A stretch of 39,805 nt of DNA from Bordetella parapertussis (GTDB lineage Bacteria > Pseudomonadota > Gammaproteobacteria > Burkholderiales > Burkholderiaceae_C): NCBI GenBank assembly GCA_945888535.1, contig CAMDAN010000010.1:1-39805 (forward strand). The letters are read 5' to 3'. The position numbers and the translations under genes were made by a program. This document shows, in pieces, positions 15,677-28,160 of the stretch; positions within the stretch are counted from its first letter, which is position 1, and every line of letters starts with the position of its first letter. The notes under the pieces were generated by a model, which saw only the letters and a list, made by a program, of their open reading frames with translations, made no database searches and had not been told where the DNA came from.

Positions 15677-17748
15677 ACCGTAGGCGGCGACGTTTGCGGG
15701 ACCATGCCTTGGTGACGCAACAGTGCGTCTAGGTTGGGTTCACGGCCCCGAAAGGCTTTAAACGATTCCATGGCTGGGCGGCTTCCGCCAGCTTCCAAAA
15801 TCGCTTGGCGGTACTTTTGGCCCGTGCTGGGGTTGTGTTCGCCGCTGGGGTGTGCAGTTTCTTCAAACGCAGCATAGGCATCGGCGCTCAAGACTTCGGC
15901 CCACTTGTAGCTGTAATAACCTGCGGCGTAACCCCCCGCAAAAATATGGCTGAAGGTGTGGGCGTTGCGGCTGAATGCGGGGCTTTGTAAGACGGCGACT
16001 TCTTTACGCACGGCGTCAAGCAATGGCATGAAATCCATAGCGGGGTCGTGTGCGGTATGGAGCAACATGTCAAACAAGGAGAACTCAATTTGTCGCACGG
16101 TTTGCATACCGCTTTGAAAGTTGCGAGCGGCCAGCATCTTGTCAAACAGAGCCCGGGGCAACGCTTCGCCCGTATCGACGTGGGTGGTCATGTGTTTAAG
16201 TACATTCCATTCCCAGCAAAAATTTTCCATAAACTGGCTTGGCAGTTCAACTGCATCCCATTCCACACCGCTGATGCCAGAGACATCGCGTTCATTGACC
16301 TGGCTCAGCAAGTGGTGCAGCCCGTGACCAAATTCATGAAAGAGGGTGGTCACGTCGTCATGCGAGAGCAGGGCGGGTTTGGTGATGCCATCGACTTCAC
16401 TGCCTTGGGCAAAGTTACAAACCAAATGCGCGACAGGCGTTTGTAATGTGTGCGTATCAGGGCGCAACCACCGGGTGCGTACATCGTCCATCCAAGCGCC
16501 GCCTCGCTTACCGCTGCGGGCGCTGGGGTCGAGGTAAAACTGCCCGACCAACTCTATGCCACCGGGGACTGCGCGTTCAATGCGGTAAAAGCCCACATCC
16601 GCATTCCAAACGGGCGCGGTATCGGGTCGAATCGAGACTTCAAACAAAGTCTCCACAATCTTGAACAGCCCCGCCAAGACTTTGGGGAAGGTGAAATACT
16701 GTTTGACTTCTTGCTCACTAAACGCGTAGCGGGCTTCTTTGAGCTTTTCGCTGATAAAGGGCCAATCCCACGCTTGCGGATCTGACAGGCCTAAATCGGT
16801 TTGCGCAAACGCGCGCAACTCTGCAACATCTTGTTTGGCATACGGCTTAGCTTTGACGGCTAAGTCACGCAAAAAAGCAATCACGGTATCCGGCGAGTCC
16901 GCCATTTTGGGGGCGACAGACAGAGCGCCAAAATGATCAAATCCCAACAATTTAGATTCTTCTAGGCGCAAGGCCAAGATCTCCAACATGACCGAAGTGT
17001 TGTCAAATTTTTGCGCGTCTGGGGCGGCTTCTTGCGATGCGCGGGTCACATAGGCGCGGTACAAGGTGCTGCGCAAAGCGCTGCTTTTTGCAAACTGCAT
17101 CACCGGCAAATAGCACGGCATTTTGAGCGTCAGTTTGTAACCCGGCGTGTTCTCAGCAATCGCTGCGGTGCGCGCGGCGTCTTGAACGTCTTCGGGAACG
17201 CCTTCTAGTTCTTCGGCGGTGGCAAAGTAGCTAAAGGCATCGGTGGCATCGAGCGTGTTTTCGCTGAACTTTTGGCTTAATTCGGCTTGGCGTTCTTGAA
17301 TTTGTGCGAAGCGCTCTCGCGCGGGGCCTTGGAGTTCTGCGCCACCAAGAACAAAGTTACGCATGGCGTTTTTATGCGCCTGCTTTTGTTCCGTTGTGAG
17401 ATCTTCAGGTCGCATGGCTTTGTACTTGGCGTACAAGCGCTCGTCGGCGCCTAAGCGAGTCCAAAATTCAGTGACCAAGGGCAGGGCGCTGTTGTAGGCT
17501 GCACGCAGTTCGGGTGTATCCGCCACGCTGTTGAGGTGGCTGACAGCGCCCCAAGCGATGCTGAGTTTTTCAGTGGCAACGTCAAGTTCTTTGGCAATGG
17601 CGTTCCATTGCGCGGGAAAGCTATCGGCGGTGACGGTGTCTAACGCGGTGCTAGCTTGTGCTAACAGAGTCTCGATGGCGGAGGCAACGTGCGCAGGACG
17701 AATCTGGTCAAACAGCGGTAGGCCAGTGCCCGATAACAAAGGGTTCAT
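15670..17748 (-). CDS. prlC: M3-family oligopeptidase A
   Basis: Cytosolic zinc metallopeptidase of 692 residues, the usual length for oligopeptidase A, which degrades short peptides including cleaved signal peptides. The catalytic HEFGH (HExxH, about residues 468-472) lies in TTLFHEFGHGLHH, and the third zinc ligand region (WDAVELPSQFMENF) follows. The C-terminal FAGGYAAGYYSYKWAEVLSADA stretch is typical of M3 enzymes. It starts at ATG 17748, 15 bp behind folD on the same strand, so it is the last gene of the kinase-regulator-folD-prlC run. Confidence 0.93.
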   Translation of the reverse strand: MNPLLSGTGLPLFDQIRPAHVASAIETLLAQASTALDTVTADSFPAQWNAIAKELDVATEKLSIAWGAVSHLNSVADTPELRAAYNSALPLVTEFWTRLGADERLYAKYKAMRPEDLTTEQKQAHKNAMRNFVLGGAELQGPARERFAQIQERQAELSQKFSENTLDATDAFSYFATAEELEGVPEDVQDAARTAAIAENTPGYKLTLKMPCYLPVMQFAKSSALRSTLYRAYVTRASQEAAPDAQKFDNTSVMLEILALRLEESKLLGFDHFGALSVAPKMADSPDTVIAFLRDLAVKAKPYAKQDVAELRAFAQTDLGLSDPQAWDWPFISEKLKEARYAFSEQEVKQYFTFPKVLAGLFKIVETLFEVSIRPDTAPVWNADVGFYRIERAVPGGIELVGQFYLDPSARSGKRGGAWMDDVRTRWLRPDTHTLQTPVAHLVCNFAQGSEVDGITKPALLSHDDVTTLFHEFGHGLHHLLSQVNERDVSGISGVEWDAVELPSQFMENFCWEWNVLKHMTTHVDTGEALPRALFDKMLAARNFQSGMQTVRQIEFSLFDMLLHTAHDPAMDFMPLLDAVRKEVAVLQSPAFSRNAHTFSHIFAGGYAAGYYSYKWAEVLSADAYAAFEETAHPSGEHNPSTGQKYRQAILEAGGSRPAMESFKAFRGREPNLDALLRHQGMVPQTSPPTVQ

Positions 17749-17763
17749 GGGCAGATTTAGTGT

Positions 17764-18645
17764 TTAAGCGAGACCGCGCTCAGCGGCAGCGCGTTCAGCT
17801 GACTCAAGCGTATTGACCAAAAGCATCGTGATGGTCATGGGGCCCACGCCACCGGGCACGGGAGTGATGAAGCCGGCGACTTCGCGCACACCCGCGTAGT
17901 CCACGTCACCACACAATTTTCCTTCAGGGGTGCGGTTCATGCCTACGTCAATCACGACCGCGCCGGGCTTAACCATGTCAGCCGTTAACACGTTGCGCTT
18001 GCCGACCGCAGCCACGATGACATCGGCCTGGAGCGTCATCGCCTTGAGGTCTTTGGTGCCGCTGTGGCAGATGGTCACAGTGGCATTTTTTTGCAGCAGC
18101 ATCATGGCCATCGGTTTGCCCACGATGTTGCTGCGTCCGATCACCACGGCATGTTTGCCGCGCAGGTCGAAGCCAATCGACTCCAGCATCTTCATGCAGC
18201 CGTAAGGCGTGCAAGGCCAAAACCCGGGTTGTCCGACCATCAACGCGCCGGCGCTGGCAATGTGAAAACCGTCAACATCTTTGGCGGGAGAGATCGATTC
18301 AATAACTTTGTTGGCATCGATGTGCGCTGGCAGAGGCAGTTGTACCAAGATACCGTGGATGCTGTCGTCGTGGTTGAGCTGGTCAATGCGGGTTAGCAGT
18401 TGGTCCTCGGTCATGCTGGCGTCATACCGGTCTAACACCGAGTGCAAACCAGAATCGGCACAGGCCTTGACCTTATTGCGCACATAAACTTCCGAGGCTT
18501 GGTTGTCGCCTACCAAAACCACCGCCAAGCCGGGCGTCAAGCCTCGGGCTTTTAATGCGTTAGTGCGTTGGGTGACTTCTTGGCGAAGCTGGGCAGAGAG
18601 CGCGTTTCCATCAATGATTTGGGCGCTAGTTTTCGATGCGGTCAT
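17764..18645 (-). CDS. folD: Bifunctional methylene-THF dehydrogenase/methenyl-THF cyclohydrolase
   Basis: Protein of 293 residues from ATG 18645 ([13 protein letters not shown]). A longer frame adds 41 residues with no FolD similarity. FolD interconverts 5,10-methylene-THF and 10-formyl-THF in the cytosol using NADP. Visible signatures are YVRNKVKAC with the catalytic Lys, [33 protein letters not shown] (nucleotide-binding) and [11 protein letters not shown] near the end. It lies 25 bp behind the response regulator and 15 bp before prlC. The two THF-linked demethylases 2-7 kb away would supply its substrate, which may explain the location (inference). Confidence 0.95.
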   Translation of the reverse strand: MTASKTSAQIIDGNALSAQLRQEVTQRTNALKARGLTPGLAVVLVGDNQASEVYVRNKVKACADSGLHSVLDRYDASMTEDQLLTRIDQLNHDDSIHGILVQLPLPAHIDANKVIESISPAKDVDGFHIASAGALMVGQPGFWPCTPYGCMKMLESIGFDLRGKHAVVIGRSNIVGKPMAMMLLQKNATVTICHSGTKDLKAMTLQADVIVAAVGKRNVLTADMVKPGAVVIDVGMNRTPEGKLCGDVDYAGVREVAGFITPVPGGVGPMTITMLLVNTLESAERAAAERGLA

Positions 18646-18670
18646 GGCTATAAAAAATACGAAGGTTGAA

Positions 18671-19297
18671 TTAGGCTTTGGGTGCGTGTTGGCCGAGCGC
18701 AATTTTGAGCAAGTCGGCAACCGTATTGGCGCTGAGTTTTTCCATGATGTTGGCGCGGTGCGCCTCAACGGTTTTGATGCTGATACCTAAGTCGTCGGCA
18801 ATTTGTTTGTTCAAGCGGCCTGCCACAATGCGCTCTAGCACTTGGGATTCACGCAACGTTAATTTAGACAACAAAGTCTCGCGGCTTGCAGCTTGTAATG
18901 AATCGGCAAACGAGTCTTTAGCATGCTCGAGCATGTTTTCAACCAAGCGCACCAAATCATCTTCATTGAAAGGCTTTTGAATAAAGTCCATCGCGCCTTT
19001 TTTCATCGTGTCCACTGCCATTGGCACATCGCCGTGGCCTGTGATGAAAACGATAGGCAAAGGCGAGCGGGTTTCCAATAAGCGGCTTTGGAGATCTAAG
19101 CCGGACATCCCACCCATGCGGATGTCAACAATCAGGCAAGCGACCTCGCGGGCGTCATAGCGGCTAAGGAAAGATTCTGCGGATTCAAAGCACCGAACGC
19201 GGTAGCCTTTGCCCTCAAGAAGCCATTGAAGAGAGTCGCGTACAGCTTCGTCGTCATCGACCACATAGACCGTACCCTTTTTGGGAATTAAGCTCAT
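18671..19297 (-). CDS. FixJ-type response regulator (receiver + LuxR HTH)
   Basis: Protein of 208 residues from ATG 19297; a TTG one codon earlier is less likely. The receiver domain has the acidic pair in [12 protein letters not shown], phosphoacceptor Asp58 in LIVDIRMGG, the Thr in [10 protein letters not shown] and the Lys in FIQKPF. The LuxR/GerE-type HTH at about residues 140-200 has [12 protein letters not shown] and [14 protein letters not shown]. These features place it in the FixJ/NarL group. Only 3 bp separate it from the sensor-kinase stop, so they are a cognate pair. Targets are unknown; the divergent aceE promoter is a candidate. Confidence 0.92.
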   Translation of the reverse strand: MSLIPKKGTVYVVDDDEAVRDSLQWLLEGKGYRVRCFESAESFLSRYDAREVACLIVDIRMGGMSGLDLQSRLLETRSPLPIVFITGHGDVPMAVDTMKKGAMDFIQKPFNEDDLVRLVENMLEHAKDSFADSLQAASRETLLSKLTLRESQVLERIVAGRLNKQIADDLGISIKTVEAHRANIMEKLSANTVADLLKIALGQHAPKA

Positions 19298-19300
19298 CAA

Positions 19301-21847
19301 TTAATCCTGCTTGTGTTGGCTTGAAATCTGGCGGCGTGCTTTGGCAGTTCCAGGTTCGGCGAGTGGAATCCAAAACGCAAATCTGCATCCCACAACTTCT
19401 GGGCCATTGTAGATGTTCTCAGCGGTCATTCTCCCTCTGTGGGACTCGATGATGGAGCGGCATAAGCTCAGGCCAATCCCCATGCCGTCGGCCTTGGTGG
19501 AATAGAACGCTTCGTACAAGCGGCTCATCACCTCGGGCGCAATGCCGTTGCCAGTGTCTTGAACAGAGAAGTCGATGCCGTGTTTGCCTTCATGAGTTTG
19601 CGGAACGACTCTTAACTCCACAATCCGCTGGGGTGCGGGGCGAAGGGCGGCGTCGATGGATTCCGCCGCGTTGCGCAGCAGGTTGACCAACACCTGCTCA
19701 ATCAAAATTGCATCGACATCAAGAACCGGTAGCCGCGTTGAAACGCGTTTATTGAGGCGCACATTAAAACGGCGCAACTCAATTTCACCAAGCTCCAAAG
19801 CTTCGGATACCAAAGTTTCAATGTCGGTGGGTGCGCGGTTGGACTCGCTTCGTTTTACAAAAGCACGAATGCGCTGAATGATTTGACCGGCGCGTTCGGC
19901 TTGTTTGGCGGTTTTTTTCAAGGCCAACAATAATTCTTCTTCCGAGATTTGTTTGTCTTTGATGCGCGAGACCATTCCGCTGCAGTAATTGTTAATCGCC
20001 GTGAGCGGTTGGTTGAGTTCATGGGCGACGCTTGACGCCATTTCTCCCATCGTGATCATGCGGCTGGCGTTTTGGGCGCGCTCGGCCTGGTTGGCGGCTT
20101 GTTCTTCTGCAACACGGCGGCTGGTAATGTCGGTAGCAATCACCATTTGCGCAAGGCGGCCATCCACCCAGCTCAAATAGCGGGTACGAACTTCCATCCA
20201 TTTCTTAAGCCCTGGGATAAAAATCTCAGCGCTTTCAATATCGCTTTCCGCCAACGTGCTGGTTGGAAACCCGGCAAACGAATCGACATCATCGGAGGTC
20301 TCCTCGTTGGTACGCGTTTGCGGCATGCCAGCTTCTGCGACCAATTGCAGGTGCCCGCCGGCCAAGGTGCCAAACCATTGGCGGTACAACTTATTGGCAA
20401 AAACCAATTCATCGCTACCTAAAGGAGCCACGGAAATGGAGGCATCAAGCGCTTCTAGAACCGCCGTAAAACGCTGGTGGGATGCAGACAACTGCTCGCG
20501 AACGCGGTTGGGCTCGGTAATGTCAGTCATCGAGGTGACCCAGCCGGTTTGCGAACCCATGGCATCAATCAAAGGCGAGACATACATCCGCGCTTCAAAG
20601 ACGATGCCATCACGCCTCTTAACTTGAACTTGAATCCCGCCCTTGTCCGTTTTTCCGGCCAACTCTTCATCAAGCAACTTCATCAAATGCTCGCGGTCGC
20701 TTTCGGGCCAATACGGAAAAGGCGCAGTGCGGCCCATCAACTCCGACTCGCTCCAACCCGTCATCATGCAAAAAGCCGCGTTGACATAGGTGATGCGGCC
20801 TTGCAAATCCATGGCCCGCATCCCTGTGAGCATCGAGTTTTCCATCGCGCGTCGGAAATTGGTTTCTGCAACCAGCGCCTGCTGCGCTTGCATTCGTCTG
20901 CGCGTGTGCCGCCAGTTGGCAATCAACATCCAACCCGTCATCAAACTTAAAGCGCTAACCAACCAAAACAAACCACTTCCAATCACGCCCAAAGAAGCCC
21001 GGTAGGCTTGCGCTCGCAAAACTAAGGCGGGCCCAACGGGCGAGAGGGGCATCGAGTAGCTGGTGGTTCGGCTGCTCCAAGGCATCGCATTGGCGACCGA
21101 CTTATTCATTGGCAACGCGACACCCGCTAGAACGGCGCCTTTACCGTCCTGGAGTGAAATCGCATAGCGGGCGCTGACGTCATACGGAACCCCGTACCGG
21201 TACAACGCATCCACCGAAAGTTCAACAAGCAACACACCAGAAAAACGCCCCCGATCGGACAAGGGAAGGTACATCTGCAACAAGGGCGCGTAGTCTGACG
21301 TTTTAGGCCGTTGGATATAAACCGGCTGGCGTTGTTCGCGGGCTAGGCTAAAGCCAGGTTCATAGCTAATTTGAGGTGGTATTTCTAACCCTTGGAATGG
21401 CCGTACTGACCAAACTACGGTCGAACCCACACTGCTTTTAATTTTTCGCTTGTCATCAATCCAGCTTGCGCCTTGCAACTCCGGGTATTGATTAAGGAGA
21501 ACCGATGCCCGAAGGCGGAAATCCTCAGCTTCAAGCTCCTGGTTGGAAATCTCCCGGGCAATCCGAGATAGCTGTTCTTGGCGCTCCAGCAAACGCAAGC
21601 GAAGCCGCTGCTGGGCGTATTCCACGTCCCTTTGAACCGCTTGTTGTTCTCGGTCAATTTCTTCGAGCCGCAGGTAACCCAATGCCGCAACGATGGCCGC
21701 TAAAAACAAGGCGACCGCTGCCAGCGGCGCCAGCATCGCAAACCGGTCTTGTCGGTAGGGCGTGAGTCGCTTCCACCAACGCTTGGCGCCTGTCACCGTT
21801 GGAATTCCAAGGCTGGTGGGGAAAGTGACTAAGTCGGCTATTGGCAT
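19301..21847 (-). CDS. Membrane PAS-domain sensor histidine kinase
   Basis: Protein of 848 residues. A first membrane helix lies at about residues 39-59 and a second at about 285-310. They enclose a periplasmic sensor region of some 225 residues with no family I can name. Two PAS domains follow (one includes MRAMDLQGRITYVNAAFCMMTGWSE). The HisKA domain has its His near residue 607 in SVAHELNQPLTAINN. HATPase_c has LLRNAAES (N box), DTGNGIAPE and GMGIGLS. It resembles the FixL/DctB-like group of kinases. It pairs with the regulator 3 bp downstream. It is divergent from aceE, 152 bp apart. Confidence 0.9.
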   Translation of the reverse strand: MPIADLVTFPTSLGIPTVTGAKRWWKRLTPYRQDRFAMLAPLAAVALFLAAIVAALGYLRLEEIDREQQAVQRDVEYAQQRLRLRLLERQEQLSRIAREISNQELEAEDFRLRASVLLNQYPELQGASWIDDKRKIKSSVGSTVVWSVRPFQGLEIPPQISYEPGFSLAREQRQPVYIQRPKTSDYAPLLQMYLPLSDRGRFSGVLLVELSVDALYRYGVPYDVSARYAISLQDGKGAVLAGVALPMNKSVANAMPWSSRTTSYSMPLSPVGPALVLRAQAYRASLGVIGSGLFWLVSALSLMTGWMLIANWRHTRRRMQAQQALVAETNFRRAMENSMLTGMRAMDLQGRITYVNAAFCMMTGWSESELMGRTAPFPYWPESDREHLMKLLDEELAGKTDKGGIQVQVKRRDGIVFEARMYVSPLIDAMGSQTGWVTSMTDITEPNRVREQLSASHQRFTAVLEALDASISVAPLGSDELVFANKLYRQWFGTLAGGHLQLVAEAGMPQTRTNEETSDDVDSFAGFPTSTLAESDIESAEIFIPGLKKWMEVRTRYLSWVDGRLAQMVIATDITSRRVAEEQAANQAERAQNASRMITMGEMASSVAHELNQPLTAINNYCSGMVSRIKDKQISEEELLLALKKTAKQAERAGQIIQRIRAFVKRSESNRAPTDIETLVSEALELGEIELRRFNVRLNKRVSTRLPVLDVDAILIEQVLVNLLRNAAESIDAALRPAPQRIVELRVVPQTHEGKHGIDFSVQDTGNGIAPEVMSRLYEAFYSTKADGMGIGLSLCRSIIESHRGRMTAENIYNGPEVVGCRFAFWIPLAEPGTAKARRQISSQHKQD

Positions 21848-21944
21848 AGGTGAAGTGTAGGCGAGTGCCGTGCAATATGTTGCGATGCATCATTAATATT
21901 TCATAATACAAAACACAAAAGCATTATTTGAAATTTTATTGGAA

Positions 21945-21973
21945 TTGTGCGAAACTTCGAACAGAGATATAAA
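21945..21973 (+). promoter_or_regulatory. Candidate sigma-70 promoter of the pyruvate dehydrogenase operon
   Basis: TTGTGC (21945-21950), a 17-bp spacer and TATAAA (21968-21973) lie 27 bp before the aceE start. The spacer contains the palindrome TTCGAA. AGGAGA at about 21989-21994 is the ribosome site. Prediction by eye only. Confidence 0.45.
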
Positions 21974-21999
21974 AGTAACAACGACCCTAGGAGACAAGC

Positions 22000-24765
<2,766 letters not shown>

Positions 24766-24785
24766 TAACGGTATTGGAGACCCCT

Positions 24786-26162
24786 ATGGCAACGATAGAA
24801 ATACACGTCCCCGATATTGGCGACTTTGACGAAGTCACCGTGATTGAGCTGATGGTCAAACCTGGCGACACCGTTCGCGCTGAGCAAAGCCTGATTACCG
24901 TTGAGAGCGACAAAGCCTCTATGGAAATTCCTTCCTCTGCCGCTGGCGTGGTGAAGGAAGTCAAAGTCGTCTTGGGCGACAAGGTAAAGCAAGGCTCTTT
25001 GGTGCTTTTGCTAGAAGCCGCTGCAGACACAGCCGCCGCCCCCGTTGCGGCTCCATCTGCTGCCCCCTCTCCTGTTGCCGCGCCGGTTGCAGAGCCAGCA
25101 AAGCCCGCCACAGTGACGCCTCCATTGGCCGCTGCGCCAACTGCAACGCCTGCCGCTATAGCCAACACTGCGGTGGCATTGCCCTCCCACGCGCCAGGAA
25201 CCGCCCCCTTGGGCTTGCCGCATGCATCTCCTTCGGTGCGTAAATTTGCGCGTGAATTGGGTGTGCCGCTGAACGAAGTCAAAGGCAGCGGCAATAAGGG
25301 CCGTATTACTGAAGAAGACGTTCAATCGTTTACCCGCTCCGTGATGGCCGGCGCAATACAAACCTTGGCGGCAGCACAAAACAAAACTTCGTCAGGCGGC
25401 GGCTCTGAACTCGGCCTCATCCCGTGGCCCAAGGTCGACTTCGCCAAGTTCGGCCCCATCGAACGTAAAGAAATGGGTCGCATCAAAAAGATCAGCGGCG
25501 CCAACTTGTTGCGTAACGCGGTGATGATTCCAGCCGTCACTAACCATGACGATGCCGACATCACAGAGCTCGAAGCCTTCCGAGTTTTAACGAACCTAGA
25601 AAACGAAAAGTCGGCGAAAGCTGGAAATAACGTGAGCGTTAAAGTAACGATGTTGGCGTTCTTAATCAAAGCCTGCGTTGTCGCGCTGAAGAAGTTCCCA
25701 GACTTCAACAGCTCGTTAGATGGCGACGCGGTGGTCTATAAAAACTACTGGCACATCGGCTTTGCTGCCGATACGCCCAACGGCTTGATGGTGCCTGTAT
25801 TGAAAGACGCAGACAAAAAAGGCGTATTACAGATCAGCACTGAGATGGGCGAGTTAGCCAAGAAGGCCCGCGAAGGCAAGCTCAGCCCTGCAGAGATGTC
25901 AGGCGCTACTTTCACCATTTCGAGTTTGGGAGGCATTGGCGGGCGCTATTTCACGCCCATCATCAACGCCCCTGAAGTAGCTATTTTGGGCGTATGCAAA
26001 AGCCAAATAGAACCCGTTTGGGATGGCAAGGCGTTCCAGCCGCGTTTGATGTTGCCCCTGAGTTTGACGTGGGACCACCGCGTCATTGACGGCGCATCGG
26101 CTGCCCGATTTAACGCCTATTTAGGTCAGATTCTGAGCGATTTCCGCCGGGTCATCCTCTAA
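24786..26162 (+). CDS. aceF: Pyruvate dehydrogenase E2, dihydrolipoamide acetyltransferase
   Basis: Protein of 458 residues from ATG 24786; a TTG at 24774 lies in the ribosome-site region and is rejected. A single N-terminal lipoyl domain carries Lys43 in ESDKASME. A long Ala/Pro-rich flexible linker (about residues 80-145) follows. Then come the peripheral-subunit-binding domain (SPSVRKFARELGV, near GNKGRITEEDV) and the catalytic acetyltransferase core with the C-terminal WDHRVIDGA containing the active His and Asp. It forms the core of the PDH complex, moving acetyl groups to CoA. It has one lipoyl domain, where E. coli has three. Confidence 0.96.
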   Translation: MATIEIHVPDIGDFDEVTVIELMVKPGDTVRAEQSLITVESDKASMEIPSSAAGVVKEVKVVLGDKVKQGSLVLLLEAAADTAAAPVAAPSAAPSPVAAPVAEPAKPATVTPPLAAAPTATPAAIANTAVALPSHAPGTAPLGLPHASPSVRKFARELGVPLNEVKGSGNKGRITEEDVQSFTRSVMAGAIQTLAAAQNKTSSGGGSELGLIPWPKVDFAKFGPIERKEMGRIKKISGANLLRNAVMIPAVTNHDDADITELEAFRVLTNLENEKSAKAGNNVSVKVTMLAFLIKACVVALKKFPDFNSSLDGDAVVYKNYWHIGFAADTPNGLMVPVLKDADKKGVLQISTEMGELAKKAREGKLSPAEMSGATFTISSLGGIGGRYFTPIINAPEVAILGVCKSQIEPVWDGKAFQPRLMLPLSLTWDHRVIDGASAARFNAYLGQILSDFRRVIL

Positions 26163-26179
26163 AAAACTGAGAAAACTGT

Positions 26180-28081
26180 ATGGCAATCTTAGACATTAAA
26201 GTCCCCGATATTGGCGATTTTTCAGAAGTGACCGTGATTGAATTGATGGTCAAAGTAGGCGACACCATTCGCCAAGAACAAAGCCTTATCACGGTGGAGT
26301 CCGACAAAGCGTCGATGGAAATTCCATCGTCACACGCGGGCGTGGTGAAGGAGTTGAAGATCAAGCTGGGCGATAAGGTCAAAGAAGGCTCCGTTGTGTT
26401 GGTGCTGGAAGGCGAGGGCGCTGATGCTCCGGCCGCTTCAGTTTCGGCAACTGCTGCACCTGTTGCTCCTGTGGCAGTAGCAGCTGCAACCTCAGCTACG
26501 GCGCCTGCAACAGCCTCACCCACAGCTGCTAGTTTCAGCGGCTCTGCCGACATCGAGTGCGATGTGCTCGTGTTGGGCGGTGGCCCTGGCGGTTACTCAG
26601 CAGCGTTCCGCGCGGCTGACCTCGGCTTGAACGTTGTCATCGTTGAGCGCTACGCCACTTTGGGCGGCGTGTGTTTGAACGTGGGTTGCATTCCATCCAA
26701 AGCTTTGCTGCACGTCGCAGCCGTCATGGACGAAGTCAACCACATGGCTGACCTCGGTGTGGACTTCGGCAAGCCGGTGGTCAACATCGACAAGCTGCGC
26801 GGCCACAAAGAAAAAGTCATTGGCAAACTCACAGGCGGCTTGGCTGCCATGGCCAAGATGCGCAAGGTCACCACCGTGCGCGGCTTGGGTCAATTTGTGG
26901 GGGCCAACCACCTCGAAGTGTTGGAAACCAGCGGTACTGCTCAAGAGCAAAACGGCAGCAAAAAAGTGATCGCCTTCAAGAAGGCCATCATCGCTGCAGG
27001 CTCGCAAGCTGTTCGCTTGCCTTTCATGCAGAAGGATGGGCTAGATAAGGATCCACGCGTCGTCGACAGCACTGGAGCTTTGGAACTCAAAGAAGTACCC
27101 AAGCGCATGCTGATTCTGGGCGGCGGCATCATCGGCCTGGAAATGGGCACGGTTTACAGCACGCTGGGCGCACGCCTGGACGTGGTGGAAATGATGGACG
27201 GTCTCATGCAAGGCGCTGACCGCGACTTGGTCAAAGTCTGGCAAAAGATGAACGCCAAGCGCTTTGACAACATCATGCTCAAGACCAAGACCGTGTCCGC
27301 ACGCGCCTTGCCTGAAGGCATTGAAGTCACGTTCGAGAGCGCTGAACCCGGTGGCACAGCCCCCGCGCCGCAGGTGTACGACTTGGTCTTGCAAGCCGTG
27401 GGCCGCACGCCCAACGGCAAAAAACTCGCCGCTGAAAAGGCGGGCGTCGCTGTGACCGATCGTGGCTTCATCAACGTCGACATTCAAATGCGCACCAACG
27501 TGCCGCACATCTTCGCCATTGGCGACATCGTGGGCCAGCCCATGTTGGCGCACAAAGCGGTGCACGAAGCCCACGTGGCGGCTGAAGTGATTGCGGGCGA
27601 ACTGATGCAAGGCAACGAAGAGTTGGCCCAACAACTCAGGTCCTCGGCGTTCAACGCACGCGTCATCCCAAGCGTGGCCTACACCGACCCCGAAGTGGCC
27701 TGGGTGGGCCTCACCGAAGACCAGGCCAAAGCGCAAGGCATCAAAGTGAAAAAGGGCTTGTTCCCTTGGACCGCCTCGGGCCGCGCCATTGCCAACGGCC
27801 GCGACGAAGGCGTGACCAAACTGCTGTTTGATGACAGCCCCGAAGGTGGCTCAGAGGTCGGCCATGCTGGCCGGGGCCACGGCAAGATCTTGGGCGGCGG
27901 CATGGTGGGCACGCACGCGGGCGACATGATTGGCGAGATCGCTCTGGCGATTGAGATGGGCGCAGACGCTGTGGACATCGGCAAAACCATCCACCCCCAC
28001 CCCACGCTGGGTGAAAGCATCGGCATGGCGGCGGAAGTGGCGCACGGTAGCTGCACGGACTTGCCGACTAGCAAGAAGTAA
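26180..28081 (+). CDS. lpdA: Dihydrolipoamide dehydrogenase (E3) with N-terminal lipoyl domain
   Basis: Protein of 633 residues. Residues 1-80 are a lipoyl domain almost identical to that of AceF (Lys43 in ESDKASME), followed by an Ala-rich linker to about 120. The rest is the FAD/NAD disulfide reductase: [19 protein letters not shown], redox cysteines near residues 164 and 169 in [25 protein letters not shown] for NAD, the FAD-binding FAIGDIVG, and the C-terminal HPHPTLGE with the catalytic His and Glu. E3 reoxidises the lipoyl groups. The lipoyl-E3 fusion is known in beta-proteobacteria. The 3' half seems richer in G/C-ending codons than aceE/aceF, and two partial copies of its 3' end lie downstream. 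Confidence 0.96.
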   Translation: MAILDIKVPDIGDFSEVTVIELMVKVGDTIRQEQSLITVESDKASMEIPSSHAGVVKELKIKLGDKVKEGSVVLVLEGEGADAPAASVSATAAPVAPVAVAAATSATAPATASPTAASFSGSADIECDVLVLGGGPGGYSAAFRAADLGLNVVIVERYATLGGVCLNVGCIPSKALLHVAAVMDEVNHMADLGVDFGKPVVNIDKLRGHKEKVIGKLTGGLAAMAKMRKVTTVRGLGQFVGANHLEVLETSGTAQEQNGSKKVIAFKKAIIAAGSQAVRLPFMQKDGLDKDPRVVDSTGALELKEVPKRMLILGGGIIGLEMGTVYSTLGARLDVVEMMDGLMQGADRDLVKVWQKMNAKRFDNIMLKTKTVSARALPEGIEVTFESAEPGGTAPAPQVYDLVLQAVGRTPNGKKLAAEKAGVAVTDRGFINVDIQMRTNVPHIFAIGDIVGQPMLAHKAVHEAHVAAEVIAGELMQGNEELAQQLRSSAFNARVIPSVAYTDPEVAWVGLTEDQAKAQGIKVKKGLFPWTASGRAIANGRDEGVTKLLFDDSPEGGSEVGHAGRGHGKILGGGMVGTHAGDMIGEIALAIEMGADAVDIGKTIHPHPTLGESIGMAAEVAHGSCTDLPTSKK

Positions 28082-28100
28082 ACGCTCCGCGCTGTAAATA

Positions 28101-28138
28101 AAGAAGCCGTCAACCTGAAAGGGTTGGCGGCTTCTTTT
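28101..28138 (+). terminator. Strong terminator of the aceE-aceF-lpdA operon
   Basis: GAAGCCGTCAACC pairs with GGTTGGCGGCTTC (13 bp, one G/T pair), loop about 5 nt, then TTTT. The upstream side also has AAA, so it may work for the opposite direction behind the fic gene at 28161. Confidence 0.85.
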
Positions 28139-28160
28139 ATTGAAGATCGTTTCTGCCAGT

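Noticed and set aside
18646..18768. 41-codon N-terminal extension of folD
   Set aside because: It would overlap the end of the response-regulator gene and has no FolD similarity. ATG 18645 matches the normal family start.
26180..26420. Lipoyl domain on Lpd as a novel fusion
   Set aside because: Lipoyl-E3 fusions are known in beta-proteobacterial PDH operons, so it is not new.
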